A stretch of 64,000 nt of DNA. Source: Pollenia angustigena (lineage: Eukaryota > Arthropoda > Insecta > Diptera > Polleniidae). Made by a program: the position numbers and the translations under genes. Where the stretch lies: positions 255,591,127 through 255,655,126 of the forward strand of contig OV884056.1 of assembly GCA_930367215.1 (NCBI GenBank), written 5' to 3'. Below, piece after piece: positions 34,781 to 46,434 of the stretch. The notes under the pieces are model-generated. The model saw only the letters and a list, made by a program, of their open reading frames with translations. It was not told the origin of the DNA and searched no databases. The first letter of the stretch is position 1; each line of letters starts with the position of its first letter.

Positions 34781-36239
34781 TAGGTAGCTTCGAAACAAAT
34801 AAATGAAATTTAGTACTTTTTGCAGTTCTCGATTTTTTTCCAGATTTTTTTTTACAATTTGCAGATATTAATTTTTTTTTTCAATATGTATGTAAAGTAG
34901 TTTTCGAGATATTGAAGAAATAAACTCAACACATCCGGCTAATTCAGCGAAATTATTACATTTTGAATATGAGTCATATGAATATTATATGACATAACTT
35001 TCGAAAAAAAAATTTTTTTTTGTTCACATACATACATAAGATAAGATAAAAGGAACCTTCTCACCAAATTTCATTAAAATCGGTCGATTTGACATGGAAT
35101 TAACCTATTTTTCTCTGATACTTATTTTTAGAGTGAAATTTTTTACTTTTTACAGTTATAAAATAAACGAAATACTACCATAGAAGAAGTAAACAAACAT
35201 GGATCCCCCTGACTGGAATACTAAAAATTAAATAATGCAATGCCTATAAACTTTCTATTCAAAAAGTACTATTTTACTAGATTTTCAGTACCATCTCAAA
35301 ATCTTAAGTTTCCGTCCATGTCTCACATTTATACGTGTCTATAACCAAGAGTAATTGGAAACGAAAACTGAAATCACCTTTTAAGTAGGTAAAATGAAAT
35401 GAAAAACATAAAAACCCAAAAACAGCAACAAACACATTTGTAGAAAAACATAATAATAAAAAAAATTAAAGTTCAAAATCACAATTACAAAACAAGTTGA
35501 ATAATGGTGATGACAACAATTGCATCAAGGCAACAAACACTAAATAAGTCAGTTACGAATACATATGTACATTGAAAAAAATTTTTACTGTTTTTGGTCG
35601 TAAATTCAATAAACATAAGGTGATGATCTAATGTAAAGAACTTTTTTCTTTTCTTGGTTTTTTACTTTTTATAATAAAAAAATCACAATACGTGGTTCAT
35701 AATTCACACAATAAAAACAAAATAACGAGAAACCGGCAAAGTCATAATGATAAGAAAGCGTATTTGTGAGTACATAGAAACAATAATGGTCTGGTTGGTT
35801 TGTTGCTTTATCACTCAATTAAATGCGTATAGAGCGGTAAACAGTGTGGTCACTTAGTATAATGTTTGATGGCGCTTTATTATTAGTTTTTTTAGAACTG
35901 AGAGTACATTGGCAAATCCATAAAAACCCCCATTTTTTAACGGCAAACTCAGAAAAGCACAAAAGCTCTTCAAAAATAAAAATCCTAACAAAAGGTTCAA
36001 GCCGCATATAAAACGAATTTGGGATAATACCATTAAAAGTATAAAAAATACATATAAACACATTTAGTTTAAATATTAAATACTGAGTAAAGAGAATAAT
36101 GTAAATATGTACATATGTATATTAGGAAAGTTGGTGCACATTTCGGCTCCAAGCTCTTTTCTACTGATCCGATTGAGTTGAATTTCAATTTTAACTTCTT
36201 AAGAAAACAGGAAACGATTTTATATCTTTTTTGCTGACT

Positions 36240-36480
36240 CTTGCTGAAGAGAGCGTAATTTAAACGGCTGTAGGAAAAATCGCCCAAAAAAAAATTAAAA
36301 ATCGCCCAAATGAAGAATCGCCCAAAAGAACATGAAAAATTACCCAAAAAGTTATATATGAAATTTTGCCCAAAAGAAACGAAAAAGGGCCCAAAATAAA
36401 AATGAAAAATTACCCAAAAAGAAAAAAAAAATAATTGTTTCCCAAAAAAAAAAAAAAATTACCCAATTTGCAAAACAGTG
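36240..36480. repeat. aaaatcgcccaaaa-type degenerate repeat
   Basis: Repeated variants of gaaaaatcgcccaaaa run through 36275-36470, recur inverted at 37330-37500, and again at 48185-48250. Together with 36680-36830 (atgtcataaagtcc variants) they flank the MITE and the 82-bp array. Confidence 0.6.
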
Positions 36481-36861
36481 TTTTTTATTCATATAAATTT
36501 AGTAACATACAAATGTAAGTTTTAATGAAAAAAATTGCATTGTATCTTCAACAGCTGCGCGGCAGTATGGACAGCAATACCTATTTGAGCCCTCCGCCAA
36601 ACTTTGTGCACTATTCAATAGTTAAATATTAATTAATTATTGCATAGTTATAATCAATTACTCAAAACAGAATATAGCTTTTTGCAAGGTGGCATGTCAT
36701 AAAGTCCAGTGTCGTAATGTCCAAGGACACTGCGACACTTTTGAAAATGTCATAACGTCCGTGGGCATTAAGACACTTTGCAAATGGACATTATGTCTTT
36801 TTAAAAATTTCATAAGGTCCATAATTACTAAAGATGTTTAATACAAAAAAAGATCTACATA

Positions 36862-37010
36862 CACGCAGAGAAACCCCTGTTTTATTATGGTCACAACCAA
36901 AATAAAACTATTTTTAAAGAAACTTATTTTACCATAATATGGTTGTCGGTGACAATGATATGGTTAAATTAAACATTTAAAAATGGTTTTGTTGTTTTTT
37001 CTCTGCGTGC
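36862..37010. mobile_element. ~149-bp MITE, CACGCAGAGAAA ends
   Basis: CACGCAGAGAAA at the left and TTTTCTCTGCGTG at the right are inverted. The inner palindrome, accataatatggttgtcggt, is related to the larger element at 39961-40448. Confidence 0.72.
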
Positions 37011-37044
37011 ATATATTAAACATATAACGAAAACACTTTTTGGT

Positions 37045-37303
37045 GCAAGGATTTTCTCCCCTATGGTGCAACAAATACCTGCAGCGCTTACTAAAGCGTC
37101 TCGGCATAGCAGGCCTTCGGCCAGGCGCAAGTATTTTCTACTCTATGGTATAACAAAAACCGGCTTCGCAAACTAAAGCTTCTCTGCATAGGCGGCCTTC
37201 GGCCGGGTGCAAGGATTTTCTCCTCTATGATATAACAAAGACCGGCTTCGCTAACTAAAGCTTCTCAGCGCAGACGGCCTTTGGGTGGGCGCAAGGATTT
37301 TTT
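37045..37303. repeat. 82-bp GC-rich tandem repeat, three units
   Basis: The sequence gcaaggattttct begins at 37045 and recurs at 37127, 37209 and 37291, an exact 82-bp period. Each unit holds a hairpin-forming ggccttcggcc-type block and actaaagcttctc. The period is not a multiple of three. The composition is far richer in GC than the surroundings. Confidence 0.88.
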
Positions 37304-38005
37304 GCTTTATTTTTCATTCATTCATTATGAAAAATCACCAAATTTAAAAAACGAAAAATCAGCCAATAATAACGAAAAATAGCCCAAAAATTTTGGGTCA
37401 CTTTTCATATGAATTCAGGCCCAATTTTACATGGAATTTTTTTGGGCGAGTTTTCATTTATTTTTTGGGCCATTTTTCTTTTGGCGATATTTCCTAAAGC
37501 CGATTTAAACAGATATACAGACCAGTGCTGCCAGGGGAAAATAAAAAAATTACGTGTTTTCGTAAAAAGTTACATTTTGAAATATTCCTTAAATAAATAG
37601 TAAGTTGATGTGATTTATATAAAATAAATATTTTTAAATTGCTAGAAATTTTGAATTTAGAAGGCTAATTTTTTTAAACGTCTTCAGTATTCAATCAATT
37701 ACGGTGGTCAGTCTTTATAAGTTTTAGTTGGCTAAATATTTTTTTATACATACACATTGGAAAATAAAAGCATAATTAACATTTTCATGGCTATTCTAAA
37801 ATATGCGTTCACCACAATAACGTTCCAGAATCATATTTAACGATTATATAATACGCGCTAGTGACCATCGTTAAATTGCTGTCACCTTTCGACATACTCT
37901 TAAGTACGTGGCAACCAAATTATTCATACATTATGATCCGACATCCTTTTTCTCGCGTTTTAAAAGAAATCTTTTCATAAAAATGTAAGTTATCGTTTAA
38001 AAATC

Positions 38006-38303
38006 ACATAATAATCATAAGCTTGCTTAAGCTACTGTCAAAAATTAACAAGAAACCTCTCAAAAGCATTTAAAAAACAAAATTTTGTTAATTAAATATT
38101 TTTTATTCACAAAACTTACTTTGATAATAAACAAAAATATAATCAAAAAATATTTGATCTGTTCACACTTTGCTTAAGCAAATAACAGTTTCATAAAATT
38201 TAACAAAACGTTTTCTTAAGTTCAATATGGTTCGACACATATGAATCACATGTATTCGCACAATTGCTTAAGCCAACTTAAATATTATATGTATTTGGGC
38301 CTT
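38006..38303. mobile_element. MITE related to 49842-50110
   Basis: aagcttgcttaagctactgt at the left and gcttaagccaacttaaatat ... gggcctt at the right match the better preserved copy at 49842. The left tip is degraded. Confidence 0.6.
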
Positions 38304-38373
38304 ATAACTTAGTGTTTTAGTTTTCTCCGAAGATAATGTTTATAAAAATTGTTTGCGATTTTAATTATTTTTT

Positions 38374-38835
38374 TATACCCTTCACCACAGGTGGTGAAAA
38401 GGGTATATATAAGTTTGTCATTCCGTTTGTAATTTCTATAATATTACCCTATAAAGTATATATATTCTGGGTCCTTATGAGGAGCGAAGTTGATTTAACG
38501 ATGTCCGTTTGTCCGTTGAAATTAATTTTCCGAAGACCCCATATATGATGAAGGCCAGGTTATTATACATTTATTTCACATATGGTCCGGAATTGTTTGC
38601 TATTGAAATTCGGCAAGATCGGTCCACAAATGGCTGAGATATGATTAAAAACCACGACTGCCTCAAATTTTTCCCTTAAAGGTCCAATTAGACGTGACAT
38701 TACCATACCAACACTGTACTACCAAAACGATAAAACATACATACATTACAAACCAATTCAATTTTGGTTTCAACGGTAATACAGGTTTTTTTTTTTTTGT
38801 TGTTTTTTATACCCTTCACTACAAGTGGTGGATTT
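38374..38835 (+). repeat. mini-me/DINE-1-like copies
   Basis: A typical start, tatacccttcaccacaggtg followed by gggtatatataagtttgtca, lies at 38374. TATATATTCTGGGTCC and gatgtccgtttgtccg follow. The inner part (atttggctgag-type, aaaccacgactgcctc) extends to about 38690. A second start, tatacccttcactacaagtg, is at 38808 and is cut by the hobo-like element. Confidence 0.65.
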
Positions 38836-38869
38836 TATTTGTAATGTGTTTAATTTTACGCATACACAT

Positions 38870-39640
38870 CAGAGAACTGCAAAATCACTATTTTTCTTGA
38901 TTTATTCATACGCTCAAATTTACATTCACTCTTTGCCTGCAAAACAAAGTTCAAGGTTGGTAATTTTTACATCGTTTGGTACACATTTGATTTTTGCATG
39001 AGTGCGTTTTTTATTGAAAGTGCTTTGTTTTCATTTTTGTTGCGCACGCAATATAACTTATTTGTGTAAAGTCAAAAAGCACACATTCTTATACTTTTGC
39101 ATTCAAGTAGTCATTGTCCACTCGATGAGACGCTTTGTTAAAATTAACAACAATAAACCACTCGATGAGACGCTTTGTTAAAATTAACAACAATAACAAG
39201 AATACATTGTACATACAGAACTACAATACTTTTTAAGATGATAAAAAAAAGTCTTCTGTTTCTATGGAAATTCTTTGTACCTACATAAGTGCGTTTAGTT
39301 TCATTTCAATTTTTTTTTTCTTGTACTACATAGCAACTGCTGAATGGGTACATGAGTAATGATTGCTTGATTTCTGGCTTTTTTGTTTGTATTTTTCTTT
39401 TTTTTTTTTTTTTTCTTTACCAAAACAATCATTGTCGGACCAAACACACAAACATCTTAATTGACAAACGAAGCTGAACGATGGAATAAATAACAAAGCA
39501 CGATGTGCATTATTTGAATGACTGCAAACCAGCAGCGAATGTTTGCGGTTGCGCAAGTTTAATTGTATGACCGCAAGCGAGTGTATTTGTTGGTGTTCAT
39601 TTACTGCGATTTTTTTGCAATCGCAGAAAGCCGTTCTCTG
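38870..39640. mobile_element. Hobo-like non-autonomous hAT element, 771 bp
   Basis: It begins CAGAGAACTGC and ends GCCGTTCTCTG, the terminal sequence type of the hobo/Hermes branch of hAT. The left flank atacacat (38862-38869) recurs on the right at 39646-39653, five bases beyond the last G, so the right edge may include an extra ATCAC. The inside has no transposase. Partial copies lie at 15939-16640 and 52401-52540. Confidence 0.75.
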
Positions 39641-39960
39641 ATCACATACACATTAATGCATGTATATGATATGCCGCTCAAATAAAGAAACAAACTCATA
39701 GACTCAATATATTTTAAATTTAACGCTTCTTCAGTAAAAGCATTCGTAGCCGAGTTGTTCTCTCCTGTGAATTTTATTTAATTTTTTGATGTTCTAAAAA
39801 ACGATTTTAAGATTATAAAACGAATTTCAACCATCAACTTTGGCAAAAGAGGAAACGGGCTTAGGTACATTCATATATAAATTTTTTGTTTTTTATATTC
39901 TTCGGCATGACGAAATGAAAAGTTGGCGTGGCTCAATTAATATTTATTTATACCTTTCTA

Positions 39961-40448
39961 CACGTACAGAAAAAACATGTTTAAATATGGTCACCTCCAA
40001 CCAAACTATTTTTAAAGCAAATTTTAAACATATTATGGTTAATATAACCATATAATTGTCAGCGACAACCATATTATGGTTAAATAGGTCCTCCATCAAG
40101 AACCCACAACCATATTATGGTTGCCTCCAAAAATTATTTGGTTAAATATGATTATAATTTGTTTTTAAATTTACAATAGTATTTTCCTCTTTATCAAGAG
40201 CAACATACTATGGTTGAAAACAAACCATGCTATTGTAAGTGTTTACTAAATTTTAGTTATTATTGATCATAACCTGCTTGGAGGCAACAATAATATGGTT
40301 GGGGCTTCTTGATGGAGGCCTAATTTAACCATAATATGGTTACCGCTGACAATAATATGGTTATATTAACCATAATATATTTAAAAATTTCTTTAAAAAT
40401 AGTTTGGTTGGAGGTGACCATATTTAAACATGTCTTTTCTCTGGGTGT
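39961..40448. mobile_element. 488-bp MITE with ~110-bp inverted repeats
   Basis: The left part (acatgtttaaatatggtcac, ctccaaccaaactattttta) is mirrored by the right part (taaaaatagtttggttggag, gtgaccatatttaaacatgt). Many internal accataatatggt palindromes occur. Flanking DINE sequence continues on the right at 40449. Confidence 0.82.
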
Positions 40449-40547
40449 AAAGAACGTTATTTATGTATATAACTTTTTGTTCTTATCTCATCATGGTGAA
40501 GGGTATATAAGATTCGGCATAGCCGAATATAGCACTCTTACTTGTTT
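40449..40547 (+). repeat. mini-me/DINE-1-like 3' end
   Basis: aagaacgttatttatgtata, catcatggtgaagggtata and gattcggcatagccgaatat, then agcactcttacttgttt, are the conserved terminus. This copy serves as the empty-site reference for the hAT at 4347. Confidence 0.72.
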
Positions 40548-41039
40548 TATTCTATGTTTTTGAAAAACCCCAACAAGAAATGGCTGATGTAAGCTAACAC
40601 ATACAAAACTTAGTCTGTGTTCATATGGCTCTTGTCTTATTGACATGATTGCTACTTTATAGGCGAGTGGGAAGAGGTAAAAAGAAACGAGTACAAAGAT
40701 GCATGTACTGTCTTTACGTTTTGCTTTTTCATTCGTTGTTTAATTTTGTTATTGTTTTCAATATCAAAAAAGCACATGTCGTCAATATGACATGAATCAT
40801 TTGAACGCCAATTCATGATTAAAGAAGAAAAAGGAAGAATCTTGTCAATAAGACATGAGCCGTATGAACGCAGACTTATAAACTAACAAACTTTCAATTT
40901 TGTATTAAATTTACGTACCCACTTGACCTGAGATTCGAAAAAAGCGAACATCCACCACTGCGAAGAATTAGCGAAACAAAAATGCTCGCTGAATGTTCGA
41001 AAATTTAAGATAAAAGTGAACGTTCGCCTCAACGAAATT

Positions 41040-41780
41040 TTTGCGAAGGCTAGAATTCTTGGTTATAAATGCACAATATCTGTCCAAAATTGGACGCGAT
41101 AGGATAAGTGGCCGTAGCAGAATATGAAATTCTGTATATCCGAAAAGCGGCAAGTGTAAAATTGTTCAAATTGGGTCTACATAGCTGGATTATCATTACA
41201 TAATATCTGTCAAAAACTGGCTGGAAGTGGATAAGTGGGCATGGCACCGCACATAAAAAGGCAGAAGAGTTTTCTGTACATCTAGAAAAAGTTTCCACAT
41301 TTGGTGTAATTAGCTAAGTAATCAGTACGCAGCATCAGTCCAACAGTAGCCGGAATTAGATAAATGGGCGAGGCACAAAATACAATTCTGTGTATCGGAA
41401 GAGCAGTAAGTGTAAAAATGTCCAAATTTGGTTAACATGGAATGGTTACCAATAAACATTTTTTCTAAAAAATATGCGGGATTATAGAAGCGGGCGTGGC
41501 ACAAATTTGAATTCTGTATACCGAATTTGCAAATTTGGTACAAATAGCTTGGTTATAAATCAACAACATCCATCAAAAAATATGTGCGATTTAATAAGTG
41601 AGCGTGACACAAAATAGAAATCTGAATATCTAAGAACGGCAAGTGTAAAATTTTCCAAATTTGGTACAAATAGAATGGTTACCAATATACAGTATCTGTC
41701 AGAAACTAGAATTCTGTACAACTAGAGAATGGCAGCATCACAACATGCACAACATCTATCAAAAAGTGTGCTGTATTGCA
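41040..41780. repeat. ~127-bp degenerate tandem repeat
   Basis: The motif aagtgggcgtggcac and variants occur near 41106, 41233, 41364, 41490 and 41597, each followed by aaattctgtatatccgaa- and gcaagtgtaaaa-type sequence. Similar wording inside the DINE copy near 4300 suggests this is a DINE internal array. Short frames here are repeat artefacts. Confidence 0.6.
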
Positions 41781-42078
41781 GACGTAGGGGCACCTTCAAT
41801 GCAAGGACAGTAAATTAGTAACAGTTAGACTATTCAAACTTGGTGCAAATAGCTTCATCAACAATTCACGAGCTCTACATTTTAAAAAATGTACTTACTT
41901 TATTTTAATGAGCGTAGCGAAGCGCCAGTTAATAATAGTGTTGCCAGTGAAATTCCGAGAAAGATACATTTGAGTTTCCAAAAAGATACACGTTTTCCCA
42001 AAAATATACATTTTGAAAAAAATATTTAAATCCATTTTTAACGTTTGCCATTAATTAACACAACATTTTTATTTCATA

Positions 42079-42622
42079 CCCAGTAAAAACTTCGCTTCCC
42101 AGTAAAAACTTCGCCTACAAAATAATGTGTTGAGTAATCAGAAAAATAAGAAGGCACTACTTACAATTCTACTGAAAGAACCAATGAATTTTACAAGGCA
42201 TGTCCCAAAATGAACGCATTTAAAAGTAAGTCATTATTTTTGTACCTTAATTCATCCAGAAAAAAGTAGTTATAGAAGTTGTTATACATGTTGTTATAGA
42301 AGAAAGGTACTAAATAGTGAGTTGAAGAAGCTATTCGTTTTGAAAAAGTAAGCGAAGTTTTTACTGGGTTACTTTTTCAAAACGAATAGCTTCTTTAACT
42401 CATTATTTAGTAGCTTTCTTCTATTACTACATCTATAACAACTTCTATAACTACTTTTTTCTGGATGTATTTAAGTAAAAAAATAATGACTTATTTTAAA
42501 ATGCGTTAATTTTGGGACATCCCTTGTAAAATTCATTGGTTCTTTCAGTAGAATTGTAAGTAGTGCTCTTATATTTTTCTGATTACTCAATTCATTATTT
42601 TGTAGGCGAAGCTTTTACTGGG
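42079..42622. mobile_element. Foldback element, two units head to head
   Basis: The unit end CCCAGTAAAAACTTCGC occurs twice at 42079-42115, inverted at the centre (gcgaagtttttactggg, 42353-42370) and again at the right edge (gcgaagcttttactggg). The two ~265-bp halves are inverse copies: agctattcgttttgaaaaag near 42330 mirrors ctttttcaaaacgaatagct near 42372. Confidence 0.82.
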
Positions 42623-42689
42623 TATATAATGAATTTTGTAAAGAAAATTATATCATATAAATTAATTTTTATATTTATTTAAGTCATAA

Positions 42690-43055
42690 ATAGTTTTTAA
42701 TCCAAATTTTTAATATTTTAATTAGGCTAAAGTTCATCAAATTTAATTTTCATTTGCAACCACTCAATGTCTTCAGAAGGGCTTGACGTTTAACAATCAC
42801 ATCCATCGAAGACTGCTGGCAGTCAATAGTCAAACATCGATCTTTAAACCAAATTGTATTTAACCTTTGGTAGATCGACATTTGCTTTGAACGATTATCT
42901 ATTTTAATTGATTTTACATGTTTTTCCTTACTTCTTACCTCGAACTTTAATTAAGAATTCTTCTTGAAGTCCAAAGTACATTATTTTTCTTTTTTTCATT
43001 TTTTGTCTCTCTTTTTCCTGTTGACCTTTTTCAGCGCAACTTGAAGGACAAATCA
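42690..43055. repeat. Second copy of the 6996-7500 repeat, without the SINE head
   Basis: It shares ggtagatcgacatttgcttt-type, cttgaagtccaaagtac-type and tgttgacctttttcagcgca sequence with 7270-7480, and begins with the ttaggctaaagttcatcaaa block. Confidence 0.55.
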
Positions 43056-43294
43056 CTCATTTGCTGCAAGACCGGCATAACTCAAATAATTAAATTTTGG
43101 AGTTAGAGATGCAGAATTGTTCGCTTTGTTTTTCTTTATATTGTGTATTAAATTCGTCTTTATATCTTTTATACTTACTCAGTTTGAAGAGAATGTGTCT
43201 TCTTTTTTCTAAGTAGTTAGAGCAAATCAAAAACTTTAAATGCGTTTATCTCGAAATGGATTTTTTGAGCTATGCCGGTCTTGCAGCAAATGAG
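43056..43294. mobile_element. 239-bp MITE, CTCATTTGCTGCAAGACC ends
   Basis: The inverted ends CTCATTTGCTGCAAGACCGG and CCGGTCTTGCAGCAAATGAG are perfect over at least 23 bp. Confidence 0.85.
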
Positions 43295-43427
43295 AGAAAT
43301 GTAAACATAGAAAGCTTTAAAATTAATTATATGTAACTTTCTTTAGATATTTTCAAAACAAATTCATTTTTGTAAAAGTTAATATACGAGTTAAAGCGTT
43401 TAAGCTAAGGCGATTATATCAAACAGT

Positions 43428-43721
43428 TCATATAAATTTCCTTAAAATAAAAAAGATGTTCATATTTCCCCAAAACAACTTCGCACTACTAGTAATCCTC
43501 GATTGAGGTGGATCGCATGGTGAAACGTCCTTAATGTTTTCTTTCACCATTATTAAAGCTGCTATTGTATTGGTATTGAGCCGGTTACAATGATTAGTCT
43601 TATGGCTAATAAATAACTGAACGCTTATAGCCTTTTCACACTTGTCAACATTTAACATTAAACATAAATTTGCGAAGATGTTGGAATTTTCCCATATGAA
43701 ATACATAGGGCTAAAAATCAA
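43428..43721 (-). pseudogene. hAT transposase C-terminal remnant
   Basis: A 97-codon frame contains NRLNTNTIAALIMVKENIK, which resembles the end of the dimerisation domain of hAT transposases. The related element at 52551 encodes the near-identical NRLNTYTITAFIMVKENIK, followed by EVS in place of DVS, so the reading frame was once real. The first part of this frame runs into a later insertion at about 43630. Only the C-terminus remains and no catalytic residue is present. Confidence 0.55.
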
Positions 43722-44100
43722 AATTTTTCAACATCTTTACAGAATGTTACTATCTCATTTTGATCCCTTCTATATTTTTCGATTCATTTAGTGTCTTCAC
43801 TAAAAAAGTGGCAATAAATACTGTTATTATTGTGGCATCACTGAAAAAACGCCAGTTGCTTTGAAAGCAGCGCTACCATTTCTCAAGTTTTTTTCTTTTT
43901 TGCAAGCCCTATTTTGCTTAATTTTGCTACAATTATTAAACAAAATGAACTAGAAATACCTTTTGGTGTTATCTCTTAAAATGTTGGTACTTTTGTAGAA
44001 AAAAAGTATTTAAAAAAAATAAAAGTTCTTTTTTCAGAAATGGTGACATTTTTTGTTAATAGTAGATGTTAGATGTTTCAAGTGTGAACGCGTATTTCAC
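43630..44100 (+). mobile_element. Nested repeat related to 33880-34780
   Basis: ttttcacacttgtcaaca at the left and tttcaagtgtgaa at the right are imperfect inverted ends. The inner sequence is shared with 33880-34780. Confidence 0.5.
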
Positions 44101-44167
44101 ATTTTCAACATCTTCCATGCGTTCCTCCGAAATGTATGCAAGTGTACAAAGGGTATTAGATACTGGT

Positions 44168-44336
44168 TAACATAGCGTTTACATTTGCCAGTACTGGCAA
44201 GACAGTAGCAATTCATTCAAACTTTTTCACTAATACATAAACACTTTTACAGCTATTTTGTTTTTGCATTGTTTTGCCAACTAATATGTATATGCTTACT
44301 GTCTTGCCAGTACTGGCAAATGTAAACGCTGTGTTA
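44168..44336. mobile_element. 169-bp MITE, CATAGCGTTTACATTTGCC ends
   Basis: The left end holds gcgtttacatttgccagtac and the right end its inverse, gtactggcaaatgtaaacgc. The inverted repeat spans about 38 bp with a single mismatch. Confidence 0.85.
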
Positions 44337-44670
44337 GTTGAATTAAATTGAATTTATACCTATATAGCTTAAGCTCAATCAGTGCCCCATATATTGCATG
44401 CTATTTAAAAAATACAGTGTGGCAGCACTACGATAAATGTTGTCAAATTCGTATGGTTTGTACCTACCTATTAGTAGTTTAAGCGACCAATATATGGTTT
44501 ATACGTTTAGTGATTTGTAGATTTGCTGGTTTATACACATTTTAAACCAAAAAAAAAGTTTAACTTGCATTGATTTATGAGCCCTAATAAGTTTTAGTAG
44601 ATTTTGCGTTAAAATTCAAAAGACACGAAAAATGTATCTTTCGTATCCTAATGGCATCACTGGTTAATAA

Positions 44671-45286
44671 TATAAGCTAACACATACTACCTATGTGTAC
44701 CTGGAAAAACTATCAACCCTCCATTAAAAAAAATCGCTACTTGCACATTTTCCATTCTACCTATGAAATTAAATTTGTGAGAGCCTCTTTAAATTATCTA
44801 TGTTACAATTTTGTACTACATATTTACAAAATATTTTCCTCTTTTATTCGCCCATCATTCATTCATTATTTTGCTTTAGTTCTCATTCTCATACTCAATC
44901 CAATGGATTCCACTGTGTGTTTGTGTGGCTGTGTACGGTGCGATGACACGTTCTTTTAGTTAATTTTTTATTGACAAATTTCTTGTAGATGATAAAACAA
45001 AAAAAGAAAACTAAATCTCGGTTTTTTTTTTTTTTGTTTTCATTTGTAAAAATGTAGATACATACAATTAAGTTGTCTTGCTTTGCTTTGGTTCGCTCGG
45101 TTTCTTTCTTTTTTTTCGTTTCTCAGCATGTTGTGCCTTTTAGTTTTAGCTAATTGTTGTTTTTGTTATTGAATTATGATGAGAATTTAGTTCAACTCTT
45201 TTTGTTTTATGTTTTTATTTTGCCGTTTTACATATTTTTCGTTCGCTTTCTACTCTATCCAGTCATTCGACCGACCCCACTTGTTG
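44671..45286. other. AT-rich spacer
   Basis: No gene is supported. The 88-codon frame at 44693-44959 has no recognisable domain. Confidence 0.4.
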
Positions 45287-45294
45287 GTACATAT

Positions 45295-46434
45295 TAGTGA
45301 TGTTACGAATATTCGCCTATTTCATAACATTCGTATTTACCAAATTTAAGCGAATATGATCCAAAAATAAAAATCTCGTTGGTGGTGTGACAAAATATTG
45401 CCTACTATTCACTTTGTCTAATATAGAAGAGTTCCGTAGCGGTATTCAGGAGCGAAGTTGATAATTTAAGATTCAAACTTCGGAATGTCATACTAATGTT
45501 TAATACATTTAGGCCCGTTTTCACGACTTAACGATAGCTAAATGTAGGAAGTTATCGAACGGATAATGAGTTTTTAATTATCACAAGTTCCCTTTAATCT
45601 AAAAATGAAGGATAAAGGCCCAAATACATTGATCAAAATATTCATCAAGCATTGTGGTAATATTAGTGAAAATGTGTTTGTATGTGTCACACCGACGATG
45701 CTGAATGGAAAATCAAACAAATTAGATATGACGGCGAATATTAGCACACGTACACGATAAATTCGCTGGCTGGACAAGCATTTGACAAGTGTATTTTGGC
45801 CTTAAAGAGAGGCACGTTCTACCTTTAACTTTTGTCGTAAGGTTTAGATTTGAGATTGCCATATTATATTCACATATTTTTTATATATGGCAACTCCAAG
45901 TATACGTATATTTTGTAAATTAATAACAAACTCGTATTTTGACAAATAAAATTTACAAAATGTTAAATTCACGTGTACGCGGTATTTCATTTATATTTGC
46001 CTTTATTAAAAAATATTTGTGCACACAAAAATTTAAAATGAGAAAAGTAAAAGAAAGTACGTAGTTGCCAGTTCGTATTTTTATTTTGGCAAAAATAGTC
46101 GGTATTTACTTTAGTGCTGCCACATTTTTAAAAATGTTAAGTTTATTTTATACAGAAGTTGTGAAAATGAAAAATAGTTGAAGGTAACTTTATTCCTCAC
46201 TAGTGCTTAAGGTACCATCAACTATTTCGATCTTTAAAGGTAAGTCGTGGAAACGGGCCTCAGTAGTGTAAGGGTTTTTTAAACTTATAATATCGACGCA
46301 AGCGGAAGATCCGTTTCAATTAAGTTTGAAACATCGAGTGGCGCTAATTTTCGGATTGGTTATTCGTATTCAACGAATATTGGTGTAGATCTTTATATTC
46401 GTGAATATTTAATATACATTTTCGTATGACACTA
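45295..46434. mobile_element. 1.1-kb hAT-like element with perfect 8-bp target duplication
   Basis: The ends are TAGTGATGTTACGAATATTCG-like at the left and, inverted, TAGTGTCATACGAAAATG. The sequence gtacatat flanks both sides (45287-45294 and 46435-46442). Subterminal gaatattcg motifs occur near both ends. A 750-bp MITE is nested inside, so the original element was about 390 bp. Confidence 0.82.
45511..46260. mobile_element. 750-bp MITE nested in the hAT at 45295
   Basis: AGGCCCGTTTTCACGACTTA and the inverted right end AGGCCCGTTTCCACGACTTA differ by one base in 20. No transposase frame is seen. Confidence 0.8.

Larger units (their letters stand above)
41936..44662 (-). mobile_element. 2.7-kb hAT element with nested insertions
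   Basis: The ends are TAGTGTTGCCAGTGAAATT and, inverted, CAGTGATGCCATTAGGATAC. The flanks gttaataa (41928-41935 and 44663-44670) are a perfect 8-bp target duplication. A second family member is at 52551-54133. Inside are later insertions: a foldback at 42079, a shared repeat at 42690-43055, and MITEs at 43056, about 43630 and 44168. A transposase C-terminal remnant lies at 43428-43721. Confidence 0.87.

Noticed and set aside
37045..37303. Bacterial contamination suggested by GC-rich REP-like hairpins
   Set aside because: The array is embedded without a break in fly-type AT-rich repeats and MITEs; no bacterial gene is near.
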